64,000 nucleotides of DNA from Micavibrio_C sp046294845 (GCA_046294845.1 JBKBNU010000001.1:992001-1056000), one strand, 5' to 3'. Shown: positions 44,813-52,295, counted from the stretch's first letter. Notes: generated from the letters alone by a model not told the origin. Numbers and translations are program-made.

Positions 44813-44843
44813 TCTGCGATCTTGTGTGACTTTGAGCAATAAC

Positions 44844-44875
44844 AAAGCCCGTAACATCCGGTTACGGGCTTTTAT
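44844..44875. terminator. Bidirectional terminator scaffold / PilZ
   Basis: AAAGCCCGTAAC (44844-44855) pairs with GTTACGGGCTTT (44861-44872) and ends in TTTT. It separates the scaffold gene from the convergent PilZ gene. Confidence 0.92.
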
Positions 44876-44893
44876 TGCATACGGGAATAAGGA

Positions 44894-45280
44894 TCAGACT
44901 TGTGATTCAGCAAATTCACTGGCAATCGCATCATCGATGACCCGCTGGAAGCCCTGACGGATGGTTTGGGTCAAGGGTTCGAATTCAAGCGCGATTTTAC
45001 CATGGCCTTTGCGTACGACATGGCCGCGATGGTGAACATCAAGAATAGTATTGCGAACTTTGAACTTCAGTGTGAAGTCCAGTGTCTGGTGCGAACCGAA
45101 CAGGCGGTCATCGCCCGTAAGCTTCAGCCCTCCGAAGCTCCAGTCTTCTACGGGGAAGGTATGGCCATAAATAACGACAACACAACGATCAGATGCACGG
45201 CGCGGGTGGCGGCGGCGTGTAGATTGGGCATCGTTACTGGAATTGGATTTCAGTGCGGCGATCAGGTTTTGTAGCATCAT
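44894..45280 (-). CDS. PilZ-domain c-di-GMP-binding protein (cargo gene in cluster)
   Basis: A 128-residue cytoplasmic protein. A short basic N-terminus carries the c-di-GMP-binding RxxxR-type motif (RRRHPRRASDR, about 22-32). DWSFGGLKL (about 47-55) provides the D/NxSxxG motif, and beta strands complete the barrel. It is antisense to the particle genes, with its own AAGGAG site and an upstream AT-rich stretch. It is therefore an independently expressed insert between scaffold and capsid, and could link c-di-GMP state to host behaviour. Confidence 0.85.
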   Translation of the reverse strand: MMLQNLIAALKSNSSNDAQSTRRRHPRRASDRCVVVIYGHTFPVEDWSFGGLKLTGDDRLFGSHQTLDFTLKFKVRNTILDVHHRGHVVRKGHGKIALEFEPLTQTIRQGFQRVIDDAIASEFAESQV

Positions 45281-45538
45281 AGTTCTTACTTAAAGCTCCT
45301 TTTTATACCGGAAAGCCCGGAAAAGGTTGACATAATATATAGAACACCCAGCCGCTATGCAAGTACATTTAAGGCAAAACTTCGCAAAGAAAAGTGCGAA
45401 GCACACGATTTATATGAATTCTCTCATGAATTCAGAGAGTTTTCAAATAGAAGCTCATAATTATTCTGAAAAAAATACTGTCTTTGGTTTTATCGGCGTT
45501 TATGCGCTATCGCATTTACGTATAACTGTATTGCGTTA
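45281..45538. other. AT-rich spacer with hairpins between PilZ and AlkB-like genes
   Basis: 258 bp without a convincing gene. A TTGACA with TATATA-like sequence lies near 45326-45341. CTTCGCA (45380-45386) pairs with TGCGAAG (45395-45401). CTCTC (45421-45425) pairs with GAGAG (45435-45439). The base composition is poorer in GC than the neighbours. Confidence 0.5.
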
Positions 45539-46168
45539 TTACTTGAGCTCGACCGAACGGAAGGTCACTGATATGCGTCTTTTATCAACGGGACTGACCC
45601 CGTGGAAATAGGGGCTGCGGCGGGCTTCCCCGTTTAGCAGGAAAGCTGTGCCGTCCTGTTCGGGCAGAATAAAAGCGCGAGCTGAATCAAAATGCGGACG
45701 TCTGCTGTTGGCAGGGGCTTCCTGAATATAAAACTTGCCGTTGCGATCAGCCTCCAGAATTACGCCAATAATATCATCACCGAAACAGAAACCGTATTTA
45801 TCAAGACCGGGCCTGTCGGTATCAATATGCGGTTCCAGTTTGTCACCGTGTTTATAGATCGAGATAATACAATTTTTGAAAGCCTCTGATGGGGGCAAGG
45901 GATGGTCGACTTTACGCTGTAATGATCTGACAGCATCCGCGCACAATGTCTGTAGGCTAGGAGGTATAGGTGTGAATTGTTTATCACCCAGACGCAGTTT
46001 GACAAAGTCGTATCCAAAATTCAGTGTCTGGCGTTTTGTACGATGGTTATGCTGGTTATGGGGCTGTGCGGCATCACTGAAAATCAGTGACAGGATGTTG
46101 CGGCGCTGCGCTTCGAACGCGCTGCCGTGCAAATGTGTCTGCGGAAGATTTTGAATGGTCCCTGTCAT
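45539..46168 (-). CDS. AlkB-like 2-oxoglutarate/Fe(II) dioxygenase (cargo gene in cluster)
   Basis: A dioxygenase of the AlkB superfamily, about 209 residues from the ATG at 46168 (217 from 46192). The jelly-roll core has the Fe ligands HxD in LEPHIDTD and the distal His in SPYFHGVSPVDKRRISVTFR, whose arginine binds 2-oxoglutarate. It could repair alkylated nucleic acid or act on tRNA or protein. It is on the minus strand, next to PilZ, with its own promoter at 46223-46251. Confidence 0.85.
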   Translation of the reverse strand: MTGTIQNLPQTHLHGSAFEAQRRNILSLIFSDAAQPHNQHNHRTKRQTLNFGYDFVKLRLGDKQFTPIPPSLQTLCADAVRSLQRKVDHPLPPSEAFKNCIISIYKHGDKLEPHIDTDRPGLDKYGFCFGDDIIGVILEADRNGKFYIQEAPANSRRPHFDSARAFILPEQDGTAFLLNGEARRSPYFHGVSPVDKRRISVTFRSVELK

Positions 46169-46222
46169 GCTTTCTTTTGTTTTTTGTATCATCGAGGCAC
46201 GTTGTGATTTCGCATAGGGCGG

Positions 46223-46251
46223 ATCATAGTTTTTTGATGCAAAAGATGCAA
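46223..46251 (-). promoter_or_regulatory. Promoter of the AlkB-like gene
   Basis: On the minus strand TTGCAT (46251-46246) and TATGAT (46228-46223) are separated by 17 bp, about 55 bp upstream of the start. Confidence 0.5.
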
Positions 46252-46259
46252 ATTTCCGC

Positions 46260-46289
46260 TTGACATTTATAGGATTTAAATCCTATAGT
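46260..46289 (+). promoter_or_regulatory. Capsid-unit promoter with a perfect 20-bp palindromic operator
   Basis: TTGACA (46260-46265) and TATAGT (46284-46289) lie 18 bp apart. The spacer is filled by the perfect palindrome TATAGGATTTAAATCCTATA (46268-46287), so a bound dimer would cover the promoter. The next gene, capsid, starts 215 bp downstream. Confidence 0.75.
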
Positions 46290-46298
46290 TTAACCATC

Positions 46299-46338
46299 AA
46301 CGCCCCCATTCCGTTTTCAGTAACGGCGGGGCGTTTTT
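46299..46338 (+). terminator. Terminator/attenuator 1 in the capsid leader
   Basis: AACGCCCC (46299-46306) pairs with GGGGCGTT (46328-46335), with an inner CCGTT/AACGG helix, then TTTTT. It starts about 10 bp after the promoter's -10 box. Confidence 0.8.
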
Positions 46339-46363
46339 GTTTCCTGCTTTTAAAAACTTTCTG

Positions 46364-46426
46364 GCAAGGCCGGAGAACCAATTCGCTTTTCAAAAGGGGT
46401 GAATTTGGCCCGGTCTTGCTTTTTTC
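46364..46426 (+). terminator. Terminator/attenuator 2 in the capsid leader
   Basis: GCAAGGCCGG (46364-46373) pairs with CCGGTCTTGC (46410-46419), with one G-U pair and an inner CCAATTC/GAATTTGG helix, followed by six T. With the first hairpin it forms a double block before the capsid gene. The rest of 46193-46504 has no other feature. Confidence 0.78.
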
Positions 46427-46504
46427 TACGCATCTCATGGCCGTTCCTGACGATAACCCTGACCTTGCGTCTTCATTTCATGATTACCAACAACCAGATG
46501 AAAG

Positions 46505-47347
46505 GTGTCTATTATGGCGACGTCCATAGATCAGGCGTTTATCAAGCAATTCGAAAGAGAAGTGCATGAATCCTATCAACGCCAGGGTTCAAAATTACGC
46601 AATACTGTCCGCACGATCGGTGATGTGAACGGCTCTACAGCCGTCTTCCAGAAAGTCGGTAAAGGTACGGCTTCAACAAAATCTACCCATGGCATGGTGC
46701 CGGTGATGAATCTGGCCCATAGCAGTATTGAATGCACACTGCAGGATTATTATGCCGGTGACTGGGTTGATCGTTTGCAAGAACTGAAAATCAATATTGA
46801 TGAGCGTCAGGTGATTGCGAATGCCGGTGCTTATGCACTGGGCCGCAAGACGGATGATTTGATTATCGAGGCACTGTCCGGTGTAACCGGAACTCAGGAA
46901 ATTGATGATGGCAATAGCGGCATGACACTGGCCAAGGTTATGGATGCCTTTGAAATGCTGGGCAGCGCTGACGTTCCCGATGATGGTGAACGTTATGCCG
47001 TTGTGGGCTGGAAGCAATGGAGCGAATTGCTCCAGATTGACGAATTTTCGAGCGCAGATTATGTCGGTAGCGATGACTTGCCATTCCGTGGCACGCAAGC
47101 TAAGCGCTGGCTAGGTACATTGTGGGTCCCGCATTCAGGTCTGCCCGTAGATGGCAGTGATATTCGTTCCTGCTTCTGGTATCACCGCACAGCTATTGGT
47201 CATGCGGCAGGTTCCGATGTGAAGACCGATATCACATGGCATGGCGATCGTGCGGCCCACTTTGTCAATAACATGATGAGTCAGGGTTCGGCCCGTATCG
47301 ATGATACCGGCATTGTTGCCATTCTGTGTGACGAGACACCTGACTAA
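46505..47347 (+). CDS. Major capsid protein (podoviral type)
   Basis: A 280-residue coat protein at the T7 gp10 position. It begins with a helical stretch (FIKQFEREVHESYQRQGSKLRNTVRT), then GSTAVFQKVGKGTASTKSTHG and LQDYYAGDWVDRLQELKINIDERQVIANAGAYALGRKTDDLIIEAL. These are typical of a phage coat family seen in alphaproteobacterial prophages. The C-terminal half has DITWHGDRAAHFVNNMMSQGSARID. Start: MATS at 46514 (the third codon after two upstream in-frame Met codons) or the ATG at 46505. Assembly function is inferred from family and position. Confidence 0.88.
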   Translation: MSIMATSIDQAFIKQFEREVHESYQRQGSKLRNTVRTIGDVNGSTAVFQKVGKGTASTKSTHGMVPVMNLAHSSIECTLQDYYAGDWVDRLQELKINIDERQVIANAGAYALGRKTDDLIIEALSGVTGTQEIDDGNSGMTLAKVMDAFEMLGSADVPDDGERYAVVGWKQWSELLQIDEFSSADYVGSDDLPFRGTQAKRWLGTLWVPHSGLPVDGSDIRSCFWYHRTAIGHAAGSDVKTDITWHGDRAAHFVNNMMSQGSARIDDTGIVAILCDETPD

Positions 47348-47447
47348 TCCTGTTTAGAAAATTCCCGCAAGTAAGAAGGCTGTTGTTCATGACGAGGAGC
47401 AGCCTTCTTTCCACAACAATTCATTATGCAGATTATGGAGATATATT

Positions 47448-47687
47448 ATGGCGTTCAAAGCCTCAGACCTCAGCGTACTTGCCTATGCGAATAATTTTAC
47501 GCTGTGGCATTACACAACAGAAGATAGCGCCGTCACGGCCGCCGGCTATTTTGACAAGGCCGCCGATATGATGCGTGTCAATGATCTGGTGATTGCCAAT
47601 ATTGATACAGATGGCACACCGTCGACCAAGTTTTACATCGTTACAGCCAACACAGGCAGCTCTGTCACTATCACTGTCTATAGTTGA
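47448..47687 (+). CDS. Small capsid-linked (decoration-type) protein
   Basis: A 79-residue beta-rich protein. FTLWHYTTEDSAVTAAGYFDKAADMMRVNDLVIANI is a pattern I know from small phage proteins located just after capsid genes. The most likely role is capsid decoration or stabilisation. It follows capsid by 100 bp and has a ribosome site GGAGATAT. Confidence 0.78.
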   Translation: MAFKASDLSVLAYANNFTLWHYTTEDSAVTAAGYFDKAADMMRVNDLVIANIDTDGTPSTKFYIVTANTGSSVTITVYS

Positions 47688-47825
47688 TGAGTCCCAGCAA
47701 GGCGCTCCCGTTTTAGGGTCTTGGGCTCGCGGGGGGCGCCTCCAGCCTTAAAATTTTTGCTGCCTGAGAGAATCAGGTTCATTTCCTCCCCAAAGCAGAA
47801 ATGCAGAGAGGCCTGTTTGGCGGGG
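47688..47825 (+). ncRNA. Structured non-coding stretch after the decoration gene
   Basis: GGCGCTCCC (47701-47709) pairs with GGGGGCGCC (47732-47740) with one wobble. CCTGA (47763-47767) pairs with TCAGG (47772-47776) around a GAGAA loop. GCA-GAAA-TGC follows at 47795-47804, and CCCC/GGGG can close it. It leads directly into the terminator at 47828-47873. It may be a leader, a processed 3' end, or a small RNA; I see no riboswitch family that fits. Confidence 0.3.
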
Positions 47826-47827
47826 TT

Positions 47828-47873
47828 GCAGCCATCGGGGGTCTTTAAGTCCCTGATGGCTGTAGCTTTTTTC
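47828..47873 (+). terminator. Intrinsic terminator after capsid unit
   Basis: GCAGCCATC (47828-47836) pairs with GATGGCTGT (47855-47863) and ends in a T6 tract (47867-47872). Phage T7 has its main terminator at the same relative place, after the capsid gene. Confidence 0.85.
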
Positions 47874-48028
47874 CCATAACGGAAATTGTTGTTGCGTTTG
47901 TGGCTAATTTGTGTTTTGTTAACTTTATCTTCACAAAAACAGGCAGAGGCGTTCTATGGACGCATAAAAAAGTCTGAAGAAGATGTTTGTAGAGTAACGG
48001 CAAAAACAAGAAACTATCGGGTGTGATC

Positions 48029-48547
48029 ATGACCTATACAGGCGTGCGCAGGGGTAATTCATCTTCTGAACATAGTTACATTCTAATACCGCACGCGGTA
48101 GACAAACTTCCTGAATATATTGAACCAGCCCAGGCTTTGCGTCTGGTGAATAATACGGCCCGTGGTCATGAAGACCATGATATGGCTCTGGTAAAGGTTT
48201 CAGATCGCCTGCAAGGCGATCCTGTACTGGAATCGCAAGTACGCGGTTTCTGGATGACCGATAAAGGTCTTTTGATCCATGGCACAATGGATGCAGCGTT
48301 CCGACTGAGTCACTCTTATTCCGATATGCGTGATCCAGCCGGCCATGAGGAGACGGCTCCCGCCGCGGGGGTTATGTTTCTCGAAGGTATCCGCTCGACG
48401 TTCAAAGGCAGCATGGAACATTATACCGGACACGTCCGTCGACAAATTAGCAATATCAGCAGCGCCTTTGACGGCTTCGCCGGTTCTGCGACCGCACCAG
48501 CGGCACGCTCCGGCTTCGGCGAACCGAAACTCGCGCTGGCTGCCTAG
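48029..48547 (+). CDS. Hypothetical protein between two terminators (cargo-like)
   Basis: A 172-residue protein I do not recognise. It is soluble, with no signal peptide, and has mixed charge with several His (ARGHEDHDMALVKVSDRL; FRLSHSYSDMRDPAGHEE). The C-terminal part is Ala/Gly-rich (FAGSATAPAARSGFG). It has terminators on both sides (47828-47873 and 48623-48650) and about 150 bp of AT-rich DNA upstream, so it appears to be a separate transcription unit set into the structural genes. GTG at 48023 is an alternative start. Confidence 0.6.
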   Translation: MTYTGVRRGNSSSEHSYILIPHAVDKLPEYIEPAQALRLVNNTARGHEDHDMALVKVSDRLQGDPVLESQVRGFWMTDKGLLIHGTMDAAFRLSHSYSDMRDPAGHEETAPAAGVMFLEGIRSTFKGSMEHYTGHVRRQISNISSAFDGFAGSATAPAARSGFGEPKLALAA

Positions 48548-48622
48548 GTTTATAAAAACACTTAGATCCTTCGCAGAAAGGGTCAGGCGCAATAAAAAAG
48601 GGTGAATTCCAATCTGAATAAT

Positions 48623-48651
48623 AGGCCGCGTAAGCGGCCTTTTTCTTTTTT
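48623..48651 (+). terminator. Terminator before tail tube A gene
   Basis: AGGCCGC (48623-48629) pairs with GCGGCCT (48634-48640), then TTTTCTTTTTT. It lies only 28 bp before the next structural gene. Confidence 0.88.
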
Positions 48652-48678
48652 CCAGTTTCTATACGGAGATACATAACC

Positions 48679-49251
48679 ATGGCTTTGAATGACATTGCCC
48701 TGACCAGTCGTGCTTTGATCCGGCTGGGGGCGGCGCCTATTGCCTCCTTTGATGATGGATCGGCAGAATCGGAAATTGCGGGGGCATTGTTTGGTCCTGT
48801 GCGTGATGCGTTGCTTTCGGCCTATGGCTGGAGTTTTGCCACGGGTCAGGTCGCTTTAAATGCTCTCGAAACTGATCCTGTTGCCGATTACCAGAATGCT
48901 TTTGCCTTGCCGGATGATTTCTTGCGGGCTTTATCTGCCGGTACAGGGGGCAAGGGGCGGGGCTTAAATTACCGCATTGCGCGCCAGAACCTTCATACCG
49001 ATGCCGATGATGTGCTACTGACCTATATCTTCAGGCCCGAGGAAGAGGAGTTCCCGCCCTATTTCGATGCGGCGCTGATTGCGCGTCTGTCGGCGGAATT
49101 TTGTATTCCTGTGACGGAGAATACATCCCGCGCCGAAAGCCTGTTCAAAATGGCCGAGATCGAATTCGAACGCGCCCGCCAGATCGATGCCCAGCAGGAC
49201 AGCCCCGCCCGTATTGAAGATTTTAGTCTGATTAAAGCGAGGCAGTCATGA
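48679..49251 (+). CDS. Tail tube protein A-like (gp11-type adaptor)
   Basis: A 190-residue protein at the T7 gp11 position, joining portal and nozzle. MALNDIALTSRALIRLGAAPIASFDDGSAES and the middle segment FALPDDFLRAL fit the podoviral head-tail adaptor family, which starts the same way. Its stop overlaps the nozzle gene start by 4 bp (ATGA). Confidence 0.82.
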   Translation: MALNDIALTSRALIRLGAAPIASFDDGSAESEIAGALFGPVRDALLSAYGWSFATGQVALNALETDPVADYQNAFALPDDFLRALSAGTGGKGRGLNYRIARQNLHTDADDVLLTYIFRPEEEEFPPYFDAALIARLSAEFCIPVTENTSRAESLFKMAEIEFERARQIDAQQDSPARIEDFSLIKARQS

Positions 49252-51146
49252 GCCGCATCCGTCAGACCAAAACCACCTTTACTGCAGGGGAAGTATCACG
49301 GGCTTTGCTCGGGCGCACGGATCTGAGGGCCTATGAAAACGGCGCTCTTACCTTGCGAAATGTTTTTATCCAGCCTACAGGCGGCATTACCCGCCGTTCA
49401 GGTACGCGCTATGTTGACACTGTATCCGGTAACGGGCGGCTGGTGGCCTTTGAATTCAGTGTTGATCAGACCTATTTGCTGGTTCTAACCGAGGGAGAAC
49501 TCGCAATTTATGCTGATGAAGTGCTTATTGATACTGTTGAAGCCCCCTGGAATGGGGAGCAAATCACCCAACTGGCCTTCACGCAGTCAGCTGACACGCT
49601 CTTGCTGGTTCATCCTGATCTGGCGCCTAAAAAACTCACCCGCAATAGTGGCGGCGTATGGCTGTTGCAGGATTGGGAGTTTTTCACTGAAGGTAATGTC
49701 ATCAGCCAGCCTTATTTCAAATTTGTTGATAGCTCTGTAACCCTGACACCGGCGGCCACCACGGGGACAACAACCCTGACGGCCTCGGCTGACTTGTTTG
49801 AAGCAGCGCATGAGGGGACAAGATTGCGTGTTGGCGGCAAGGAAGTGGAAATTACCGATTTCAATTCGCCTACTGTTGTCACCGTCAATGTGATTGAAAC
49901 GTTGCCCGGTACGGACGCCACGATTGACTGGCAGGAGCAGGCCTTTAGCGCTGTGCGCGGCTTTCCGGTTTCGGTGGCTTTCCATCAGGACCGTCTGGTT
50001 CTGGGGGGCAGCCGTGATTTGCCCAACCGTTTATGGTTCTCTTGTTCGGGTGATTTATTCAACTTTGATCTAGGGACGGGGCTTGATGATGAATCGATCG
50101 AATTTTCGATCCTGTCCGATCAGGTCAATGCAATTCGCGGCATTTTTTCGGGCCGTCACTTGCAGGTCTTTACATCCGGTGCCGAATGGATGGTCACGGG
50201 TGATCCGTTGACCCCCACAAATGTGCAGATCAGGCGTCAAACCCGTGTGGGTTCGATGACCCATCGTTACATTGCGCCTGTAAATGTCGATGGGGCTACC
50301 CTGTTCGTGGCACGAAATGGCGAGCAAATTCAGGAATTTCTTTATACCGATGTGGAACAAGCCTATCAGGTCACTGATCTGGCACTGGTTTCGCGGCACA
50401 TTGTGCCGACACCGCTCGACATGGATTTTGACCAGCGCCGCCGCCTGTTGTTTTTGGTCCGCGAGGACGGAAAATTTGCGACCCTGACTGTTTTTCGTTC
50501 GGAATCTGTTGCCGCCTGGACCCTGCATGAAACTCAGGGCGCTGTGCAATCTGTCGCGGTTGTGGGGGATGATGTCTATCTTCTGGTCTTGCGGGCGGGC
50601 AGTTATGTGATCGAATTGATTGATGATAGCCTGAATCTGGATTGTGCGCTGACGGGGGTTTCGCCGACACCGGCCACGGTTTGGTCAGGGCTGGATCATC
50701 TGGAAGGGCAGGAGGTCGGGATTGTCGCCGACGGCGTGGTGTTGGCTGCACAAATTGTTACAGATGGGGAAATTACCCTTGATGAACCTGCCAATCTGGT
50801 TCATGTCGGGCTTTCCTATACCCATATCATCGAACCTTTGCCGCCAAATATTCTGGATCAGGGCGGGGGTGGCCGGATGATCCGGTTGGTAGAAGCAATC
50901 TTCCGTATCGAGGAGACCGCAGCCTTACGTCTTGATGTCGGGCGGGGCCTGCGGGATATCCCCTTACGCAGTTTCGGGATTGATGTCTTGCTGGATGAGC
51001 CGCCAGTCCCCGTTAGCCGTGATGTCCGCGTTCATGCTTTGGGCTGGCAGAATGACCTTTCCCGTCCTTTATGGCGGATTGAACATGATATGCCGCTGCC
51101 TTTTACGCTTTTATCGGTGACAACCGAACTGAAAATCAATGATTAA
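49248..51146 (+). CDS. Tail nozzle protein (tail tube protein B-like)
   Basis: A 632-residue nozzle protein forming the end of the short tail. The N-terminus TTFTAGEVSRALLGRTDLRAYENGALTLRN, then FIQPTGGITRRSGTRYV, is the signature of podoviral gp12-type proteins. Further beta-rich repeats and a segment FHQDRLVLGGSRDLPNRLWFS are present. The C-terminal region resembles a beta-propeller/barrel. It overlaps the adaptor gene by 4 bp and precedes the internal virion-like gene by 12 bp. Confidence 0.9.
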   Translation: MSRIRQTKTTFTAGEVSRALLGRTDLRAYENGALTLRNVFIQPTGGITRRSGTRYVDTVSGNGRLVAFEFSVDQTYLLVLTEGELAIYADEVLIDTVEAPWNGEQITQLAFTQSADTLLLVHPDLAPKKLTRNSGGVWLLQDWEFFTEGNVISQPYFKFVDSSVTLTPAATTGTTTLTASADLFEAAHEGTRLRVGGKEVEITDFNSPTVVTVNVIETLPGTDATIDWQEQAFSAVRGFPVSVAFHQDRLVLGGSRDLPNRLWFSCSGDLFNFDLGTGLDDESIEFSILSDQVNAIRGIFSGRHLQVFTSGAEWMVTGDPLTPTNVQIRRQTRVGSMTHRYIAPVNVDGATLFVARNGEQIQEFLYTDVEQAYQVTDLALVSRHIVPTPLDMDFDQRRRLLFLVREDGKFATLTVFRSESVAAWTLHETQGAVQSVAVVGDDVYLLVLRAGSYVIELIDDSLNLDCALTGVSPTPATVWSGLDHLEGQEVGIVADGVVLAAQIVTDGEITLDEPANLVHVGLSYTHIIEPLPPNILDQGGGGRMIRLVEAIFRIEETAALRLDVGRGLRDIPLRSFGIDVLLDEPPVPVSRDVRVHALGWQNDLSRPLWRIEHDMPLPFTLLSVTTELKIND

Positions 51147-51158
51147 GGAGAAATACCC

Positions 51159-51680
51159 ATGGGTTCTTTAACACCTGTCATCACCGGATTGACCACCATT
51201 ACCACAGCGATTTCGGCGGCAGACCGTCTGATTAATGTTACACAGGATTTTGGCCGCAATCCCTATAAGGAGCAGCAAAAGGCCTTGCGGGCCGAACAGG
51301 ATATGGTCCTCCGGCAGCTTACAGCCAGACAGGCGGCCGAAGAGCAGCAGGCATTGGCGGAAGCACGGATCCAGAAAGACAAAATCGCTGCCGATGCGCA
51401 AGCCAACGAGCAAAAAAGGCGTGCCGCTTTGCGCCGCGCTGTTGCCCGTCAACGGGTGGCGTTTGGCGGCAGCGGTTTTTCCGGTGGTGATGGCTCGTCC
51501 GAGGCAGTCTTGCTGGGCTTGTTTGAAGAGTCCGAGCAGGACAAGGCCGCCAGTATGCGCCTTGATAGCTTGCGGAATGCTGCTCTCGACCAGTCACTTG
51601 ATGAGAAAAGAACGCTCAATGTTCTGCAACGAAGCCAGCTACAGGAGCGGCAAGCGCTTGAGCGCTTTGCATCTGCGTGA
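51159..51680 (+). CDS. Internal virion-like protein
   Basis: A 173-residue protein, mainly helical and rich in Ala, Gln, Arg and Glu. A hydrophobic N-terminus (LTPVITGLTTITTAISAADRLI) leads to a coiled coil (QQKALRAEQDMVLRQLTARQAAEEQQALAEARIQ) and a Gly-rich patch (FGGSGFSGGDGSSE). The position after the nozzle corresponds to T7 gp14, an ejected internal virion protein; the large gp15/gp16-type proteins are absent. Function is inferred from position. Confidence 0.65.
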   Translation: MGSLTPVITGLTTITTAISAADRLINVTQDFGRNPYKEQQKALRAEQDMVLRQLTARQAAEEQQALAEARIQKDKIAADAQANEQKRRAALRRAVARQRVAFGGSGFSGGDGSSEAVLLGLFEESEQDKAASMRLDSLRNAALDQSLDEKRTLNVLQRSQLQERQALERFASA

Positions 51681-51803
51681 TAGCGCCATGCACTGGGGTC
51701 ATGGATTATCACATTCTCGCCACATCTCATGCGGAATATGGCCTTGATTGTTTGATAGAACCAGTGACTATCGGCTTCAATTTCTTTGGTGTGAGTAAAG
51801 GCT

Positions 51804-52220
51804 ATGACAGATATGAAACCTTGGTTATCCTCCCTGTGTTTGTGTTTCGCTGTGGCGGCGTCATCGCCCGCTTTGGCACAATCAGGCAGATATCCCGTCA
51901 AGACAGACTGCGATACCGTGAGAACAGTCAATCCCAAAGCTCATGCTTCATGGTACGGTTCACGTTTTCACGGCCGTCAGACGGCCAACGGGGAAACTTT
52001 TAATATGTATGCCCTGACTGCCGCCCATAAAACCTTGGCGCTTGGCTCGCATATTCTGGTTGAAAATGTGGCCAACGGGGCGCGTCTGGTTTTGCGCGTC
52101 AATGACCGTGGTCCCTATGTGCAAGGCCGTAATCTGGATGTTTCACGTCGTGCTGCCGACATTCTGGGCTTTCGTGAAGAAGGATTGGCCAAAGTCAAAA
52201 TAAGCCTCTGCGCCAAATAA
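51804..52220 (+). CDS. RlpA-like secreted DPBB protein
   Basis: A 138-residue protein with a Sec signal peptide (to about ALA26) and a double-psi beta-barrel domain. HASWYGSRFHGRQTANGETF, MYALTAAHKTLALGSHI and VNDRGPYVQGRNLDVSRRAADILGF are RlpA signatures. RlpA homologues are peptidoglycan transglycosylases or binders in the periplasm. Its presence between virion genes is unusual: it could open the cell wall, or be a host-derived insert. Its own terminator follows at 52247-52276. Confidence 0.85.
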   Translation: MTDMKPWLSSLCLCFAVAASSPALAQSGRYPVKTDCDTVRTVNPKAHASWYGSRFHGRQTANGETFNMYALTAAHKTLALGSHILVENVANGARLVLRVNDRGPYVQGRNLDVSRRAADILGFREEGLAKVKISLCAK

Positions 52221-52246
52221 GTTTCCAAATAATCCCTTGTTTCCCG

Positions 52247-52276
52247 CCCGCCTGCACCCCCGCAGGCGGGTTTTTT
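52247..52276 (+). terminator. Terminator before the tailspike gene
   Basis: CCCGCCTGC (52247-52255) pairs with GCAGGCGGG (52262-52270), followed by six T. Confidence 0.92.
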
Positions 52277-52295
52277 CCATTCAGGAGTTATCAAT

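Noticed and set aside
45357..45611. An 84-codon open frame in the spacer between PilZ and the AlkB-like gene
   Set aside because: It runs into the AlkB-like gene on the opposite strand, has no ribosome site and its base use is that of AT-rich spacer.
46260..46529. An 89-codon open frame covering the capsid leader
   Set aside because: It spans the promoter palindrome and both terminator hairpins, and overlaps the capsid start in another frame.
47688..47825. Glycine or TPP riboswitch
   Set aside because: CCTGAGAGAATCAGG resembles parts of those elements, but the rest of the conserved core is missing and the next gene shows no matching metabolism.
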